Notes: generated by a model from the sequence alone, not told the origin. DNA of 64,000 nucleotides from Valencia hispanica (GCA_963556495.2 OY747711.1:37738914-37802913); one strand, 5' to 3'; counted from the stretch's first letter, positions 12,620 to 23,005 are shown. Made by a program: numbers and translations.

Positions 12620-12779
12620 TTTTTTTAAACTCAAACACACGATTTGATGATTATGGCATACAGCTTATGCAAACCCGAAATTCAAAATCTCAGAAAATTA
12701 GAATATTACATGAAATCAATAAAACATGGACATTAATTAGAGAAATGTCAGATTTCTGAAAGGTACAATCATGCATATG

Positions 12780-13371
12780 TACTCAGTACTTGGTTTGACC
12801 CTTTTTAGATTAATTACTGTCTCAATGCGGTGTGGCATGGATGCTATCAGCCGTGGCACTGTTGAGGTGTTATGGAAGACCAGGATGTTTCAATAGCAGC
12901 CTTCAGCTCTTTTGCATAGTTCGGTCTAATGTCTCTCATCTTTCTCTTGGCAATGTCCCATAGATTATCTATGGGGTTCAGGTCAGGCCAGTTTGCTGGC
13001 CAATCAAGCACATTAATCCCACAATCACTGAACCAGGTTTTAGTACTTTTCGCAGTGTTGGCAGGTGCCAAGTCCTGCTCGAAAATGAAGTTAGCATCTC
13101 CATTAAGCTCGTCTGCAGAAGGATGGAAGTGCTCCAAAATGTCCTGGTAGATGGCTGCGTTGACTCTGGACTTAATAAAGCACAGTGGACAAACACCAGC
13201 AGATGACATGGCTCCCCAAATCAACACAGACTGTGGAAACTTCACACCGGACTTCAAGCATTTTGTGTGCCTCTCCATTCTTCCTCCAGACTGGAACTTT
13301 GGTTTCCAAATGAGATGCAACATTTGCTCTCATCAGAAAAGAGGACTTTGGACCACTGAGCAACAGACCAG
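12780..13371 (-). pseudogene. Tc1 transposase, C-terminal part (broken)
   Basis: This encodes the catalytic half of a Tc1-like DDE transposase, which cuts and joins element ends in the nucleus. The first Asp is in the decayed FSDES motif encoded at about 13350-13330. A frameshift follows, then the open frame 13323-12847 carries VLIWGAMSS (residues 33-41) and FEQDLAPANTAK with the second Asp at residue 84. DLNPIDNLWD has the third acidic residue at position 119, giving the DD34 spacing. Family members normally have Glu in that NPIEN box, and this copy has Asp. A premature TGA at 12849-12847 cuts the last residues, whose codons continue to about 12780. It is inactive and interrupted upstream by the Harbinger element. 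Confidence 0.85.
13369..13371. repeat. Left CAG target-site duplication
   Basis: CAG directly precedes the Harbinger end GGGTCTCATTTATAAA. The same three bases follow the right end at 16140-16142. Three-base CWG duplications are known for some Harbinger families. Dropping one copy rejoins the Tc1 reading frame across the site. Confidence 0.85.
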
Positions 13372-13894
13372 GGGTCTCATTTATAAACGTTGCGTACGTA
13401 CAAAACGGGGCCTGAAACTGGCGTACGGCACTTTCAAAGCAAAAGTTGTGGGCGCACCTGTACGCCAACTCTGACCAGTGCGTACGGACATTTTGGAGAT
13501 GGGGGGAATCAACGACGCAGTTGGTGAGGTGGTGAACTGCAGCCAGACTGCATATTACTCCTCTCACACGTATCATTTTACCTCACACCAAACATTAATT
13601 ATGGATTAATGTTATTATAAACATCCAAACCAGCAATGATATCTATATTGTAGCTTTGCAGTGAGCTATAGCTCTTCTAAAAACATTTTTCAATATTAAA
13701 ATAAATACATAAAATTTATCTCAAAACCTTAAACTCAGATAAAAGGGCCGGGACTGTATGCCAATTAATAAATTGAATCATCTGTACCATATATTATAGA
13801 TATATTGGCACGTTCATTGTGCCAAGGAAGGAAGCAATCAATCTTTTTGCTGCCAATAGAAATACCCCAACTACTTTCAAGCGTAATATTTGAG

Positions 13895-15098
13895 ATGGAT
13901 GCACTGGCGTTGCTAGAAGATTTTGCAAATGGAAGGATTAGGAGAGAACGCGTGTTCAGGGATCATGCGGACCTCCTTGCCCATGATGATGACTGGCTAA
14001 TAAGCAGATTCAGATTCCCTAGAGCTGTGCTCTTGGATCTCTGTGCTGAATTGGGCCTGGTTTTGGAGAGACCGTCCAGGCGGAACCGTGCCATTCCGGT
14101 CCAGCTGCAGGTGCTCACCACTCTGGGGTTTCTTGCAACTGGTTGTTACCAGCGGGAATTAGCCGACAGGTATGTGTCTGAGTGACATGATTCTTACTAT
14201 TCTGCCCAAAGTCCCTTTTTGGAAAAAATGCCTTCAAATATGTTATATTTATTTACTAAGTCTGGGATATCACAGCCGTCCCTGAGCACAATAATGCCTG
14301 CAGTCTTGGATGGGATCATTAAAATGAGCAGGCGATACATCACGTTTCCATATACTGTGGGGGAGCAGGCCGAAATTAAGATGCAATTTGCAGTAATGTC
14401 CGGTCCCCCAAACATAATCGGCGCAATTGACTGCACCTATTTTGCTATAAGGGCCCCATCCGAGGATGAATTTGTTTTCGTTAATCGGAAACATGTACAC
14501 AGTATTGATGTGCAAATCATATGTGATTCACACATGATGATCACTAATATGGTGGCACGATGGCCTGGGTCAACACACGACTCCTTTATCTTGACACACA
14601 GCAGTGTAGGGAACAGACTGCAGGCAGGTGCTGTGCGTGATGGCTGGCTGCTCGGTAAGTCCTCACCGTCATCAGAAATACTGGTTGTTGACGCCTGAAT
14701 TAAACGTGTTATCACTAGCAGGTGATAGTGGCTACCCTCTCAGGAGCTGGCTTCTGACCCCGTTCCCAGACCCACAGACAGCAGAGGAAATGCGCTACAA
14801 CTCCTGTCACACGCGTGCGCGCTCAGTTGTGGAGCGTGCCATAGGCCCGTTAAAATGTAGGTGGCGGTCATTGGATGCCTCGGGTGGCAGACTATTATAC
14901 CACCCTACAAAGGTCTGCAAGATCGTGAGGGCATGTGGAATTCTTCATAACATGGCACTGAGAATTGGAATTCCCCTCCCTCCTGGCCTACCCCCTCCCC
15001 AGCATGAGAACCCCGACCCACAGCCGCCTCCTCCTCGACAGGAAGCCTTCACCCAGGGAGCAAGGATCCGCCAGGATGTAATGCGGCGTTTGAGATAA
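13895..15098 (+). pseudogene. Harbinger transposase (HARBI1-like), three exons
   Basis: This is a DDE endonuclease/transposase of the DDE_Tnp_4 type, acting in the nucleus with its Myb-like partner. Likely exon 1 is 13895-14169 or 14173, starting at MDALALLEDF. Exon 2 is 14261-14654 and contains SQPSLSTIMPAV and GAIDCTY with the first catalytic Asp at 14429-14431. Exon 3 is 14722-15098 and begins with GDSGYPL (second Asp, 14724-14726); VVERAIGPLK carries the Glu at 14832-14834. Intron 2 (14655-14721, 67 bp) is canonical GTAAGT...CAG and in phase. The exon 1/2 join is doubtful: the strong donor GTATGT at 14170 leaves two extra bases while the acceptor TACTAAG is in phase 0. A weak donor GTGTCT at 14174 would keep the frame. 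Total length of about 350 residues fits the family. It is nearly intact and may be one base away from working. Confidence 0.82.
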
Positions 15099-15117
15099 CA
15101 ATGACAAGGTTTATTTA

Positions 15118-15866
15118 TTAAAAATTAAAAAATTTTATTGTATCATTTAAGGTACCAATGGCTGTCACTATGTCGCACAGCACACTCTTTATTTCCTTTA
15201 ACTCGTTTGTCACAGAATTGATGGTGCTGATGGTGTCTCTCTGTGTCTGCATCACAGCTTCAGTCAGAACCCGACCACTGCTGGATGCACCGGCAGCACC
15301 GGACGCTGGGCAACCTCATCTTCCTCAGCCTCCTCATCCTCCCCACCTACCGACTGTGGAAGAGCTGAAAAGACACGGCATATTAGTCTGTCTACTTAAA
15401 ATATGCACAAATTTGTTAACGTAGCCACGTAATGAAATATATACAAAAGGTGCTTTACCGGGTTCATCTGTCGTTTCTGCCAGGTCGGTGTCGCCCTCCT
15501 TCTCTGACATAATAACGTACACGCTTGATGTTCCCATGATACTTGCCATCTTCCTGTCCAGTGGTGTCAGCTCGGGTGTACACGTACCCCCTCCAGTAGC
15601 AGACCCACTCTGGCGGTGGGAGGCAAGTTTTTTTTTGCCTCGACTTTGAGGTCCGACTACTTTTTTTTAATTTCGGGTACCGTCCTGTCAGTTGCACTGA
15701 CAGTCTGCACTGCAGACGCCACATGCTGCCACTCGCAGTTCTTCCTTTAATTTGTGACACCACTGCTGTGTCCACCAAATAAGATGTCTCTTCTAGCCTC
15801 CACTTCACCCACTAGCACTTCAATCTCCGTAAAGTTTCTCTTCTTGGTTTTTTTTGTTGTTGCCAT
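15118..15866 (-). pseudogene. Harbinger Myb/SANT-like protein gene, broken
   Basis: Harbinger elements encode a Myb/trihelix-like DNA-binding protein that brings the transposase to the nucleus and the ends. The minus strand from ATG at 15866-15864 reads MATTKKTKKRNFTEIEV, then VEARRDILFGG, CEWQHVASAV and later SDLKVEAKKN. That layout matches a SANT-type helix-turn-helix with conserved Trp positions. In-frame stops occur at 15749-15747 (TAA) and 15659-15657 (TAG, where a Trp is expected before SDLK). There is a frameshift near 15585 before LTPLDRKMASIMG. A likely intron (15458-15365, GTAAAG...TTTTCAG) precedes an acidic stretch GGEDEEAEEDE, then another frameshift. A helical C-terminal tail follows with TINSVTNELKEIKSVL, possibly a coiled coil. 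Non-functional. Confidence 0.75.
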
Positions 15867-16139
15867 ATTTCTCCTCTTCTTCATATGCATCAATATTCAT
15901 GTCCTGCTTTGCATTGACCTTTTCTAGCCAGATTTGGGCGTGTTCAGGGCGGGATATGAGCCAAATTCACGTGCGCAAACTTTCAAAAAGACTGGGATTT
16001 ATAAAGGAGAAATTGCTTACACCTGTGCGTAGGCATGGTTTTATAAATCTGAAATATTTTTGGCGTACGCAAACTTTTTGTTTTGGTCATAAGTACACTT
16101 TTAGTAGGGATTCTACGCAATGTTTTATAAATGAGACCC

Positions 16140-16142
16140 CAG
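16140..16142. repeat. Right CAG target-site duplication
   Basis: Matches the left CAG at 13369-13371 and supports transposition rather than random rearrangement. Confidence 0.85.
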
Positions 16143-16530
16143 TTCTTTTTTTCTTTAGCCCAGGTAAGACGCTTCTGATGTTGTTTGTTGTTCAGGAGTG
16201 GCTTGACAAAAGGAATACGATATTTGAAGGCCAAGTCCAGGATCCGTCTGTGTGTAGTGGCACTTGATCCACTCAACTCAAGCCTCAGTCCACTCCTTAG
16301 GAAGGTCCCCAACACTTTTGAATTGCCTTTTCCTTACAATCCTCTCCAGGCACTTTTCCCTTCCACATAACTTTCTATTAATGATACAGCACTTTGGGAA
16401 CATCCAACTTCTTTTGCAATCATTAATATTAAATCCCTTTCATTATGTTCCCAATTACGTTTTATTTTTTCCACAATTCCACTTTTTAAATTTTTATTTT
16501 TCTGAATTCCAGTTTTTCCATTCTGACCAT
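16140..16530 (-). pseudogene. Tc1 transposase, N-terminal part (broken)
   Basis: This is the DNA-binding half of the Tc1-like transposase. It lies on the minus strand from a start near 16530 or 16521 down to the Harbinger insertion. Recognisable pieces are a paired-like helix-turn-helix region with NWEHNERDLI-type and CSQSAVS-type codons, then TTHRRILDLAFKYRIPF, VKPLLNNKQHQKRLTWAKE and KKNW at the break. The frame continues as SVAQWSKVLFSDES on the other side of the Harbinger element when one CAG is removed. Several stops and frameshifts are present upstream. Confidence 0.8.
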
Positions 16531-16690
16531 TGAATTAGCTGAATAGAGTGCGACACTTTGAGCCTAAAATATTGAACCTTTTCACAATATTCTAATTTTC
16601 TGAGATTATGAATTTGGGGTTTTTATAAGCTGTAAACCATAATCATCAAAATTATAACAAATAAAGGCTTGGAATATCTCGCTTTGAATG

Positions 16691-17290
16691 TAATCAGTCT
16701 ATATCATCAGAAAACATCAGTAAACATACATTTTCAACTGTTGCCAGAGATTCTCAATTGCATTTGTGCAACACAATGCAACAATGTGGACATGGAAGCT
16801 TGAACAATCTGCTGTCTGTGGCTGACTCAAAGCTAAACAAAAGCATTCCAACATCATGATGTTGCCACCACCATGTTTGATGGTGGAGAAGTTCTGTTCA
16901 GGGGAGAAGTGCAATGTTAATTATTCTCCACACAAGATGTTTTGCATGTGTAAAAGTTCAGTTATGGTCATCATGACCTGAGCCCCTTCTTCTAAGTTTG
17001 CCTGTAGCAAACTATAAATAAGACTTCATCATGCCTTTCTTTCAACAAGTCACATAATAACAACTGCTTACTGTATTTGGCTTTCTTCTTGCCACACTGT
17101 CATAAATACAAAATTTGTCTGCATTTGTGATTAACTCCTTTCATTTAAAGAAACCTCTGAGGCCACCACAGAATAGTTATCTTTTGGTTCAGCTACACAC
17201 AGGTGGACTTCAAATACTATTAAGAGGGTTTCTGAAAGCAATTGCTTTGAGCAGATTTTATTAAATAGAAACAACCCTACATCTACACAC
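16691..17290 (-). pseudogene. Tc1-like relic, antisense 5' half
   Basis: The plus strand shows the antisense of a common teleost Tc1 element. It includes ATCATGATGTTGCCACCACCATG (16853-16875, antisense of the MVVATS/GGGS-type coding stretch). The 5' non-coding part follows: GAAACCTCTGAGGCC (17151), CACACAGGTGGACTTC and AGCAATTGCTTTGAGCAGATTTTA (17238-17261). It is decayed and internally deleted. No frame is usable. Confidence 0.6.
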
Positions 17291-18280
17291 TCAGCACACC
17301 CACAGAGTTTTGAGAGATCAATCTCTTTTCTCTGTGGTTACTATGTTTCCTCTTCAGGGTCACCAACACCACAGTGCTTGTTAAATTGTATATTCCCTGA
17401 TGGGCAGGGGAAAAATAGAAAGACACACTCATTAACTCAGTGCTATGTGTTTTTGTGTGCATCCAAATTTAATGTACATGATGTTGGTGTCGGGGAGTTG
17501 TTTGCTTGTCCCTGCTAAGTCTTCTAATTCTTCATACACTTTAAGCTCTGCTTGGAAAGAGTTTCAAGGCATATTTTATACTCTGCATTAGATTATTTTA
17601 CTTTGAGCAGTCAGACTAAAAAACTGTCAGACTAAAAAACTGTCTGTAAGCCAATATGTCAAACATGGAGACAAACAAAATTAAACAGGAATATGTACTT
17701 ATTTTGTAGATAAGGACTTATGAGCATATTAGTTGATAGATTGATGTAGTGGTCAAGATGAATTGTCACAGATGTTCCAGTCCAAACTTCTTCAGTACTA
17801 ACATAATCGATTTTGTACGTAGTTTTTATATAGCCAGTAATTTCCAAGTGGTGTTTGATGCATGAAGTGTGCTGTTATTTGTTCATTTGTTTTTCAATTT
17901 TAAGTTTTGTGGATCTAGACTAATTCTAAGATTTATCCAGGCTTATACTAAAAAGGATCCCTGAACAATTTACTTCTCCATGATTTTTGGAGGTTTTCCT
18001 TTGGGGAGTTGCTGCTTTGACATTTCTTTCAATGGAAAACATGAAGCCTAGCTCAAAGGACAGACCAGGGTTGATTCCACACCTAAGCAAAGTACAATTT
18101 TAAGCATTTTTTAACAGATTTTTTTAGCATTTCTTATTAAAGTTTCATTGTTGCCTGCTATAAACAGCTGAAGCTTTAAAACAGTCAACGACGCCTCAGC
18201 TAATAACAGCTAACAGTGTTAAAACCACCAGCAAGGTGATTTTTAAAAAGCTATTGGCGGAAAACCTGGCATTAACGAAC
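17291..18280. other. Intergenic, with one 16-bp tandem duplication
   Basis: No gene recognised. A perfect two-copy tandem repeat of TCAGACTAAAAAACTG lies at 17611-17626 and 17627-17642. Confidence 0.5.
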
Positions 18281-18508
18281 GCACTGAAAAAAGAGAATCG
18301 GTGATCCAACTTACATTGATTGCATTAATTGGTCACATTTAATTGAATTAAGTTTATCCAAGTAAATGTATTAAGTTTATTAAGTTGTCAAGTTAAACAA
18401 ATGTAAATAAATAAATAAAAGTGTTAAGATGGATGAACTTAATTCAATTACTTGTGACCAATTAATGCAATTTATTTAAGTTGGAGCTGGATTCTCTTTT
18501 TTCAGTGC
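18281..18508. mobile_element. Foldback MITE, 228 bp
   Basis: The terminal inverted repeat GCACTGAAAAAAGAGAATC is perfect at both ends. After a short mismatched stretch the pairing resumes as TTGCATTAATTGGTCACA and AATTGAATTAAGTT on each arm, for about 80 bp per arm around an AT-rich centre with an AAATAAATAAATAAA run. There is no coding capacity. The superfamily is unknown because the target duplication is not clear. Confidence 0.82.
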
Positions 18509-19821
18509 AGTATTGTGCATTTTTCAGGGAATATGTCAGATTTTAGCTACATTTTTTCCTGTTTCCTTGAAACACAACTGTCAGATACCGATAACCTGCT
18601 TTAAATAGTTTTTAAGACCTGGTAAATCTTCTTTTGTCCTTTACTCGTCCACTTTCCTCATATCTTTTACACAATCGGCTGCATGGCATGTTGGGAAATA
18701 TTTAGTTAAGATACCTGCGCTGCCTGAAAAAACTCACTGTTTAGTGGCCAAAAAACATTGAAATGAAGCACAGGTCAAGACTTTTGGATGCCATGTGTAA
18801 ATATTGTATACTTTTCAAAATAACAAAAATATAACCACATATTATTTTAGTAAAAACAAATATGAAAGACAACAAAATCTAATTTAAAAATAACTTGGAC
18901 TCTTCTTCACTTGACATACTGAGTAATTTTCCTGTTTACACAAAGGATGTAGGTAATGTTTTAGCAACTCAGCAAAAAAGCTGCTGTGAGCCCACTTTGA
19001 CATTTTAAAACACACACACTTTTGTTGAATTAAAGACATTTTCAAATAGCTATGAAAGCTAATCCTGGGCACCTCAGCACATTCTGAAGCTCTTTTTCAT
19101 GTGTGATCATTTTAGGTGATTTAATAAATTCCCAAGGCTCTGTGTGGAATTAGAAGAAGCTGGACTCTGGTCAGAAGAGAGCTTTTAAGAAACATGCAAA
19201 CGCCCATCAGAGGCACAGCAGTCGATAGTAATTTAATGTACGTTTACATTTACCTGCCTTTCACCTTTCCTGTTGGTATATGCCCACAATCTAAACTGCC
19301 TTTGTTAAACCATCAGCCCATTTTGTTTTCATAAAAACCCAGGAAGCCTTTTTTTCTTGTCATATCTTGCATCCTTGTCCTTGTTCAAAAATGAAATATT
19401 TGGTGTTTTAGTGGGGTGAGCTGTGGTTAACGTGTGTGTGAGTGCATGTGTGTGCGTGTGTGTGCGTGTGTGTTTGGAGATGGTGTTGCAGATTGCTGTT
19501 GGAGACGCCAGAACTAGCACTTCTGGTTGGAAAAAAGGAGTCTTAGTTTTCGTCAGACGTGTTGTGCAGACAGACGAGGCGAAGGAAAAGCTTTTTGAAA
19601 ATGGAGTCCAAGACCAACAGAAAACTCACTCTATTGACCATGTGGTTAAAAATGGGAATGGTGGGAGAGGGGGGAGCAAATACACTGAGGGGAGCAAAAG
19701 GCTCAGACACTGCAGGGCCTCAGCAGTGCCTTCTTCATTTCCTAAAAGTATCCCTTATAAGCAAAACAGACCTTTAGAAGATGGTTACTATTTGCAGTGA
19801 TAATGTGATAAAACACACAAT
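18509..19821. other. Intergenic, no gene recognised
   Basis: A TG-rich microsatellite lies at about 19431-19473. The 125-codon plus frame at 19423-19800 reads through it and shows no domain. Nothing else is supported. Confidence 0.4.
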
Positions 19822-19863
19822 CATATGATTCAACCATGAGCAAACTCATGGTTGAATCATATG
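19822..19863. repeat. Perfect hairpin, 19-bp arms
   Basis: The left arm CATATGATTCAACCATGAG (19822-19840) is the exact reverse complement of 19845-19863, around a 4-base loop CAAA. It is not part of any repeat I recognise. Confidence 0.95.
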
Positions 19864-20940
19864 GAGAAAAAAAAATTCTGAGGATGTACATCTGTCTGAG
19901 TCAGGCATCGTTTCTTAAGCTCTCTTTTAAAGGAGAAGGATTTTCTAATAAACAACAGAGAGAACTATTATCCACAAATTGAGAACATACAGAGCAGAGG
20001 TGAAAATTCCCGGTTGTGGCCAGCTGAGCAAAATTACTCCAAGAGCCCATCAATTGCTCATCCAGGAGGTCACAGAGGTACCCAGAACAACATCTCTGCA
20101 GGCCTCTCCTGCCATAAAGGGTTATTTGGATTTTCTGAAGTGAGATTCTGGGACGTAATCATCAGTACTAGTTCCCTTAACGGAAGTAGGTCTCTATGCT
20201 CTGCAAACCTTTCCTGTTTTTACTGTAAACAGAAAAAAAAGATTTTTGCTGTCAACAAGAAAAAGACTGGCTAAGAAAAGAACTACAAGATTTCTTTATT
20301 ATCATAGGAAAAAAAAGAAATGCTAAGAAACCACCTGGATATTTTGTGTTTAGTCCCGTGTCCAAACTAGCAAAACCATGTTACTTCTCTTCCAATTTTC
20401 TACAGGCAGAAAGCAAGAAAGACCCCGATCCTTCAATTCTAACGTGCAAGCATAGACACACCCCAGTAGACATTTCACCCACCCAGGATCATTATTAAAT
20501 ATTAGGAAGGATTGCATCTCAAAATCCCACCAGCGGCCAGTTCGGCATAAGAGGCTAATTCCTCCCACTCCTAAAACTGTCTGAGGTTTTGGAGGCTGAG
20601 GGCTGTCCCTCAGGTTGGCCAAACCTTTGGAAACTCCCAGCCAGCCCTCATCCACTGGCTGGAATCTCCTATGGATTTTCTTTTTTTCTAATTTCCTTTA
20701 CTTTATGTATTTTAAATGTTTGTTTAATTATTTTTTTAACTTCCACACCATCTTTTTTCCAGTCTTTTTAACCTAAGAGACACAGAACATGAATGATCAA
20801 ATTGAACCATTTAACACAAATTTCATTTCAGCTTCCTTTATTTAAGTACCTATTTATTTTATTTTCCAACTCCCATAAAACTCTTTAAGGCCATCATTGT
20901 TCCTGAAGTTGTTGTTCAGGGTACATATACATTATTTTTA
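19864..20940. other. Intergenic, no gene recognised
   Basis: Open frames at 20014-20274 (+) and 20350-20655 (-) have no recognisable domain. No RNA gene or repeat was identified. Confidence 0.4.
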
Positions 20941-21059
20941 GGCTGTCAGATGATCAAAACTTTTAATCTAATTAATCACAGTTTAGCTGTGAACTACCAT
21001 GATTCATCATTGCCAAGTCAATTTACCTGATTAATGTTTCCCGAATGTAAAGGTGACTG

Positions 21060-21265
21060 CTTCTTATTAATTTTGGACAACTCCGAGCATCCTCCTCATT
21101 GAACTATCTTACAATATAGGGTGTCTTCATCCAGAAACTTTTGCCGTCTTGCCACAACACAGACTGCTACAGGAGATCCTTCCTTGCTGCAGCCGTCACA
21201 ATCTACACCAACTACTTGAACATTGTTAGTTCCTCTCTGGGATCAATAAAGTGTGTCTGAATTGA
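21060..21265 (+). repeat. LINE 3'-end fragment
   Basis: It contains TGCTGCAGCCGTCACAATCTACACCAACTA-like sequence followed by TCTCTGGGATCAATAAAGT (21235-21253). This is the signature 3' end of a fish non-LTR retrotransposon, where 'CTGGGATCAATAAAGT' immediately precedes the terminus. Only the last 200 bp or so are present, as expected for 5'-truncated LINE insertions. Confidence 0.6.
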
Positions 21266-21333
21266 AGTTTTCTCAACAGATTAATTATCTATTTTTTAAA
21301 CCACAAGGTGTGTGCAAATGGTGCGATGTTACC

Positions 21334-21355
21334 TGTGTGTGTGTGTGTGTGTGTG
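21334..21355. repeat. (TG)n microsatellite
   Basis: Eleven uninterrupted TG units. Confidence 0.95.
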
Positions 21356-21820
21356 CTATCCTTTGTAGTTAACTGGCAGCTGCTGTTTCAGTTAACTATG
21401 TTAGCTTGTTCGTTAGCAAAGGTTTAGTGATCGCTGTAGATCACTGCATTTTTATTCTGCTCGTATCAGTTGCTTTTCAGATCACTTGCAACCATAACGA
21501 TTTTCATCTGTCTTGAAAGAAGACGATTGAGTAGAACTCGTACTTTATGTTCTTTTTATCAAAGCGATTTGTGCAATCAATAACATAAAAACATAATCAC
21601 GTCTCTATGGTCTGCAAAGAGACGTTTCTGTGGACCCGAAGATGCAGTTTGGGTCTGCCATGCTGTCTACGTGATGAGGTAGCACTGGAAACAGCAGGGG
21701 TTGAATTGTGGGATAACCAGGGTGAGTCATTATGTGCATGTGTTATTATCATTAAAACCAATTATTGAAATTAATTATACAAATTCATTGACCTTCGTCA
21801 TCACATTGATTTTGACAGCC

Positions 21821-22479
21821 TTAATTCAGGGTTCTTATCCTTGAAAATGCTTGAAAAGTGCTTGAATTATTTTGGGGAAACTCTATGAACCCTGCTATTT
21901 ATTATTATTACTTAAAGGTAATGTAACCTTTGATGTTCTTAAGAATTTGTATGACTTGCCCTCAATTGTATTTAGATTAATTTAAGCTTTTTATTTTCTG
22001 CCATTTTAGTTCTATTATGGTCTATATCCTTAGTTTATTCTTGTGTTACAATTTCTGAACATTTGAATTACATTAGCATGTTTCAGCCTCTACTATTTTA
22101 TTTTAGTTCAGGCCTTGCCATATTTGTAGTCCCTGTATTATTGCTCAGAAGGTCTTGCCATATAGGTTTATTTCTTTGTATTGCTGTTTCTTAGCTTGTT
22201 GAGGGCTTTTTCTTCTTGTGTCTTTTGTCTTATTTTGTGTTAAATTGGTTTTCCTTTCCCTAGGTTATTAAGTTTGTTTTATTTTCCTCTCATGTTGGTC
22301 CTCTTCCAGGTTCCTAGTAGTCACCTTTAATCTCCAGTTATAACTTTCGCCTCTGCTGCCTGATCATCCTCATGTATTCCACCTGATCCGTGTCTTACAC
22401 AAGTTAATTGTTTTTCAGTGTGCAATGCTGGATTCTCCTAAATCCGGATTCTCTGTGTTTATTTTCCTGTTTTTAACAG
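21821..22479. other. Intergenic, AT-rich, possible old repeat
   Basis: No gene. The pyrimidine-rich stretch around 22130-22400 vaguely resembles the segments at 31600-31860 and 33475-33660 in word content (GCCATAT, GTTTATT, TTCCAG). I cannot show homology by eye. Confidence 0.25.
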
Positions 22480-23005
22480 GGGTAGAGTACTCGAGTCTTG
22501 GACTCAGACTCCAAGTCTTGATTCGTGTCACCTTTCAGGGACTTGTGACTTGACTTGAGCAGCACTTAAACTCAGACTACGACATCAGAAATAGCTATTG
22601 TTGGAATTAGAATGCAGCCAATGCTAATATTAGTTTGTTATATTAGGTCAAATTACTGAATAAATGTAATGACTTTCCTAAACCACGTTTTGTAGACGTC
22701 ATGCCGATTATTTATCATTTTAAAATTCATTTTAAGCATATTTTATCGTTCTGCACCCACTACTGTGTTAGCTTGGCGATAGAGTGGGGTTTTGAGTACA
22801 ATTTCTTTGTTTGCACTTTATTTATGTTTTAAAAATGAAGTAAACCAAGTATGGCTGCCATTATTTTAGTCCTGAAATCTACTCCCTACTTTTTTATTTT
22901 TGACTCGCTCTCAAGTAATAATGACTTGACTTGGACTGGATGATTCTTTTTGGGACTTGAACTTGGGCTTGGCCAATAGTGACTTGACTTTACCACTGGT
23001 TTCTG
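22480..23005. repeat. GACTTG-rich interspersed repeat
   Basis: It starts GGGGTAGAGTACTCGAGTCTTGG and ends GACTTGACTTTACCACTGGT. Both ends carry clusters of GACTTG/CAAGTC words. This matches a repeat seen throughout teleost genomes, in which 'ACTCGAGTC' and 'GACTTGACTTGG' blocks flank a spacer. No coding potential; class unresolved. Confidence 0.6.

Larger units (their letters stand above)
13372..16139 (+). mobile_element. PIF/Harbinger DNA transposon, 2768 bp
   Basis: The ends are inverted: GGGTCTCATTTATAAA at the left and TTTATAAATGAGACCC at the right, flanked by CAG on both sides. Inward the repeats stay similar for a further 20 or so bases (ACGTTGCGTACG against the inverse of CTACGCAATG). 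The element holds the two genes expected of an autonomous Harbinger: a DDE transposase on the plus strand (13895-15098) and a Myb/SANT-like protein on the minus strand (15866-15118). They end tail to tail about 20 bp apart. Repeated GCGTACG-like words near both ends may be protein-binding sites. The clean boundaries suggest the insertion is not very old, but gene damage shows this copy is no longer autonomous. Confidence 0.92.
12620..16690 (-). mobile_element. Tc1-like transposon split by a Harbinger element
   Basis: Matching terminal sequences face each other. The left end has GATTTGATGATTATGG (12641) and TCTCAGAAAATTAGAATATT (12690). The right end has the inverse, AATATTCTAATTTTCTGAGA (near 16585) and CCATAATCATCAAAATT (16638). 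Between them lies a minus-strand transposase gene in two pieces, 16530-16140 and 13371-12780, separated by a complete 2.77 kb Harbinger insertion. Removing that insertion restores a roughly 1.3 kb Tc1-sized element. The outer limits are approximate because the last bases of the inverted repeats are diverged and the TA target duplication is not certain. Confidence 0.85.
20941..21820. mobile_element. hAT-like non-autonomous element, 880 bp
   Basis: The left end GGCTGTCAGATGATC with the following TTTTAATCTAATTAATCAC resembles the common teleost repeat that begins GGGCTGTCAAACGATTAAAA. The right end TTTTGACAGCC is its inverse. The interior is AT-rich, with TTAATTAT-type words near both ends. It lacks a transposase and is itself interrupted by a LINE-type tail near 21060-21265. 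The target duplication could not be read, so the hAT assignment is tentative. Confidence 0.55.

Noticed and set aside
12929..13474. Plus-strand frames over the Tc1 transposase and Harbinger end
   Set aside because: They are antisense shadows of the minus-strand transposase and cross a transposon boundary.
15158..15424. Plus-strand 88-codon frame as a third Harbinger gene
   Set aside because: It is antisense to the second exon of the Myb-like gene, whose minus-strand reading has the expected acidic and helical tail.
22130..22400. Homology between this stretch and 31600-31860 / 33475-33660
   Set aside because: Shared pyrimidine-rich words only; no continuous alignment could be established by eye.
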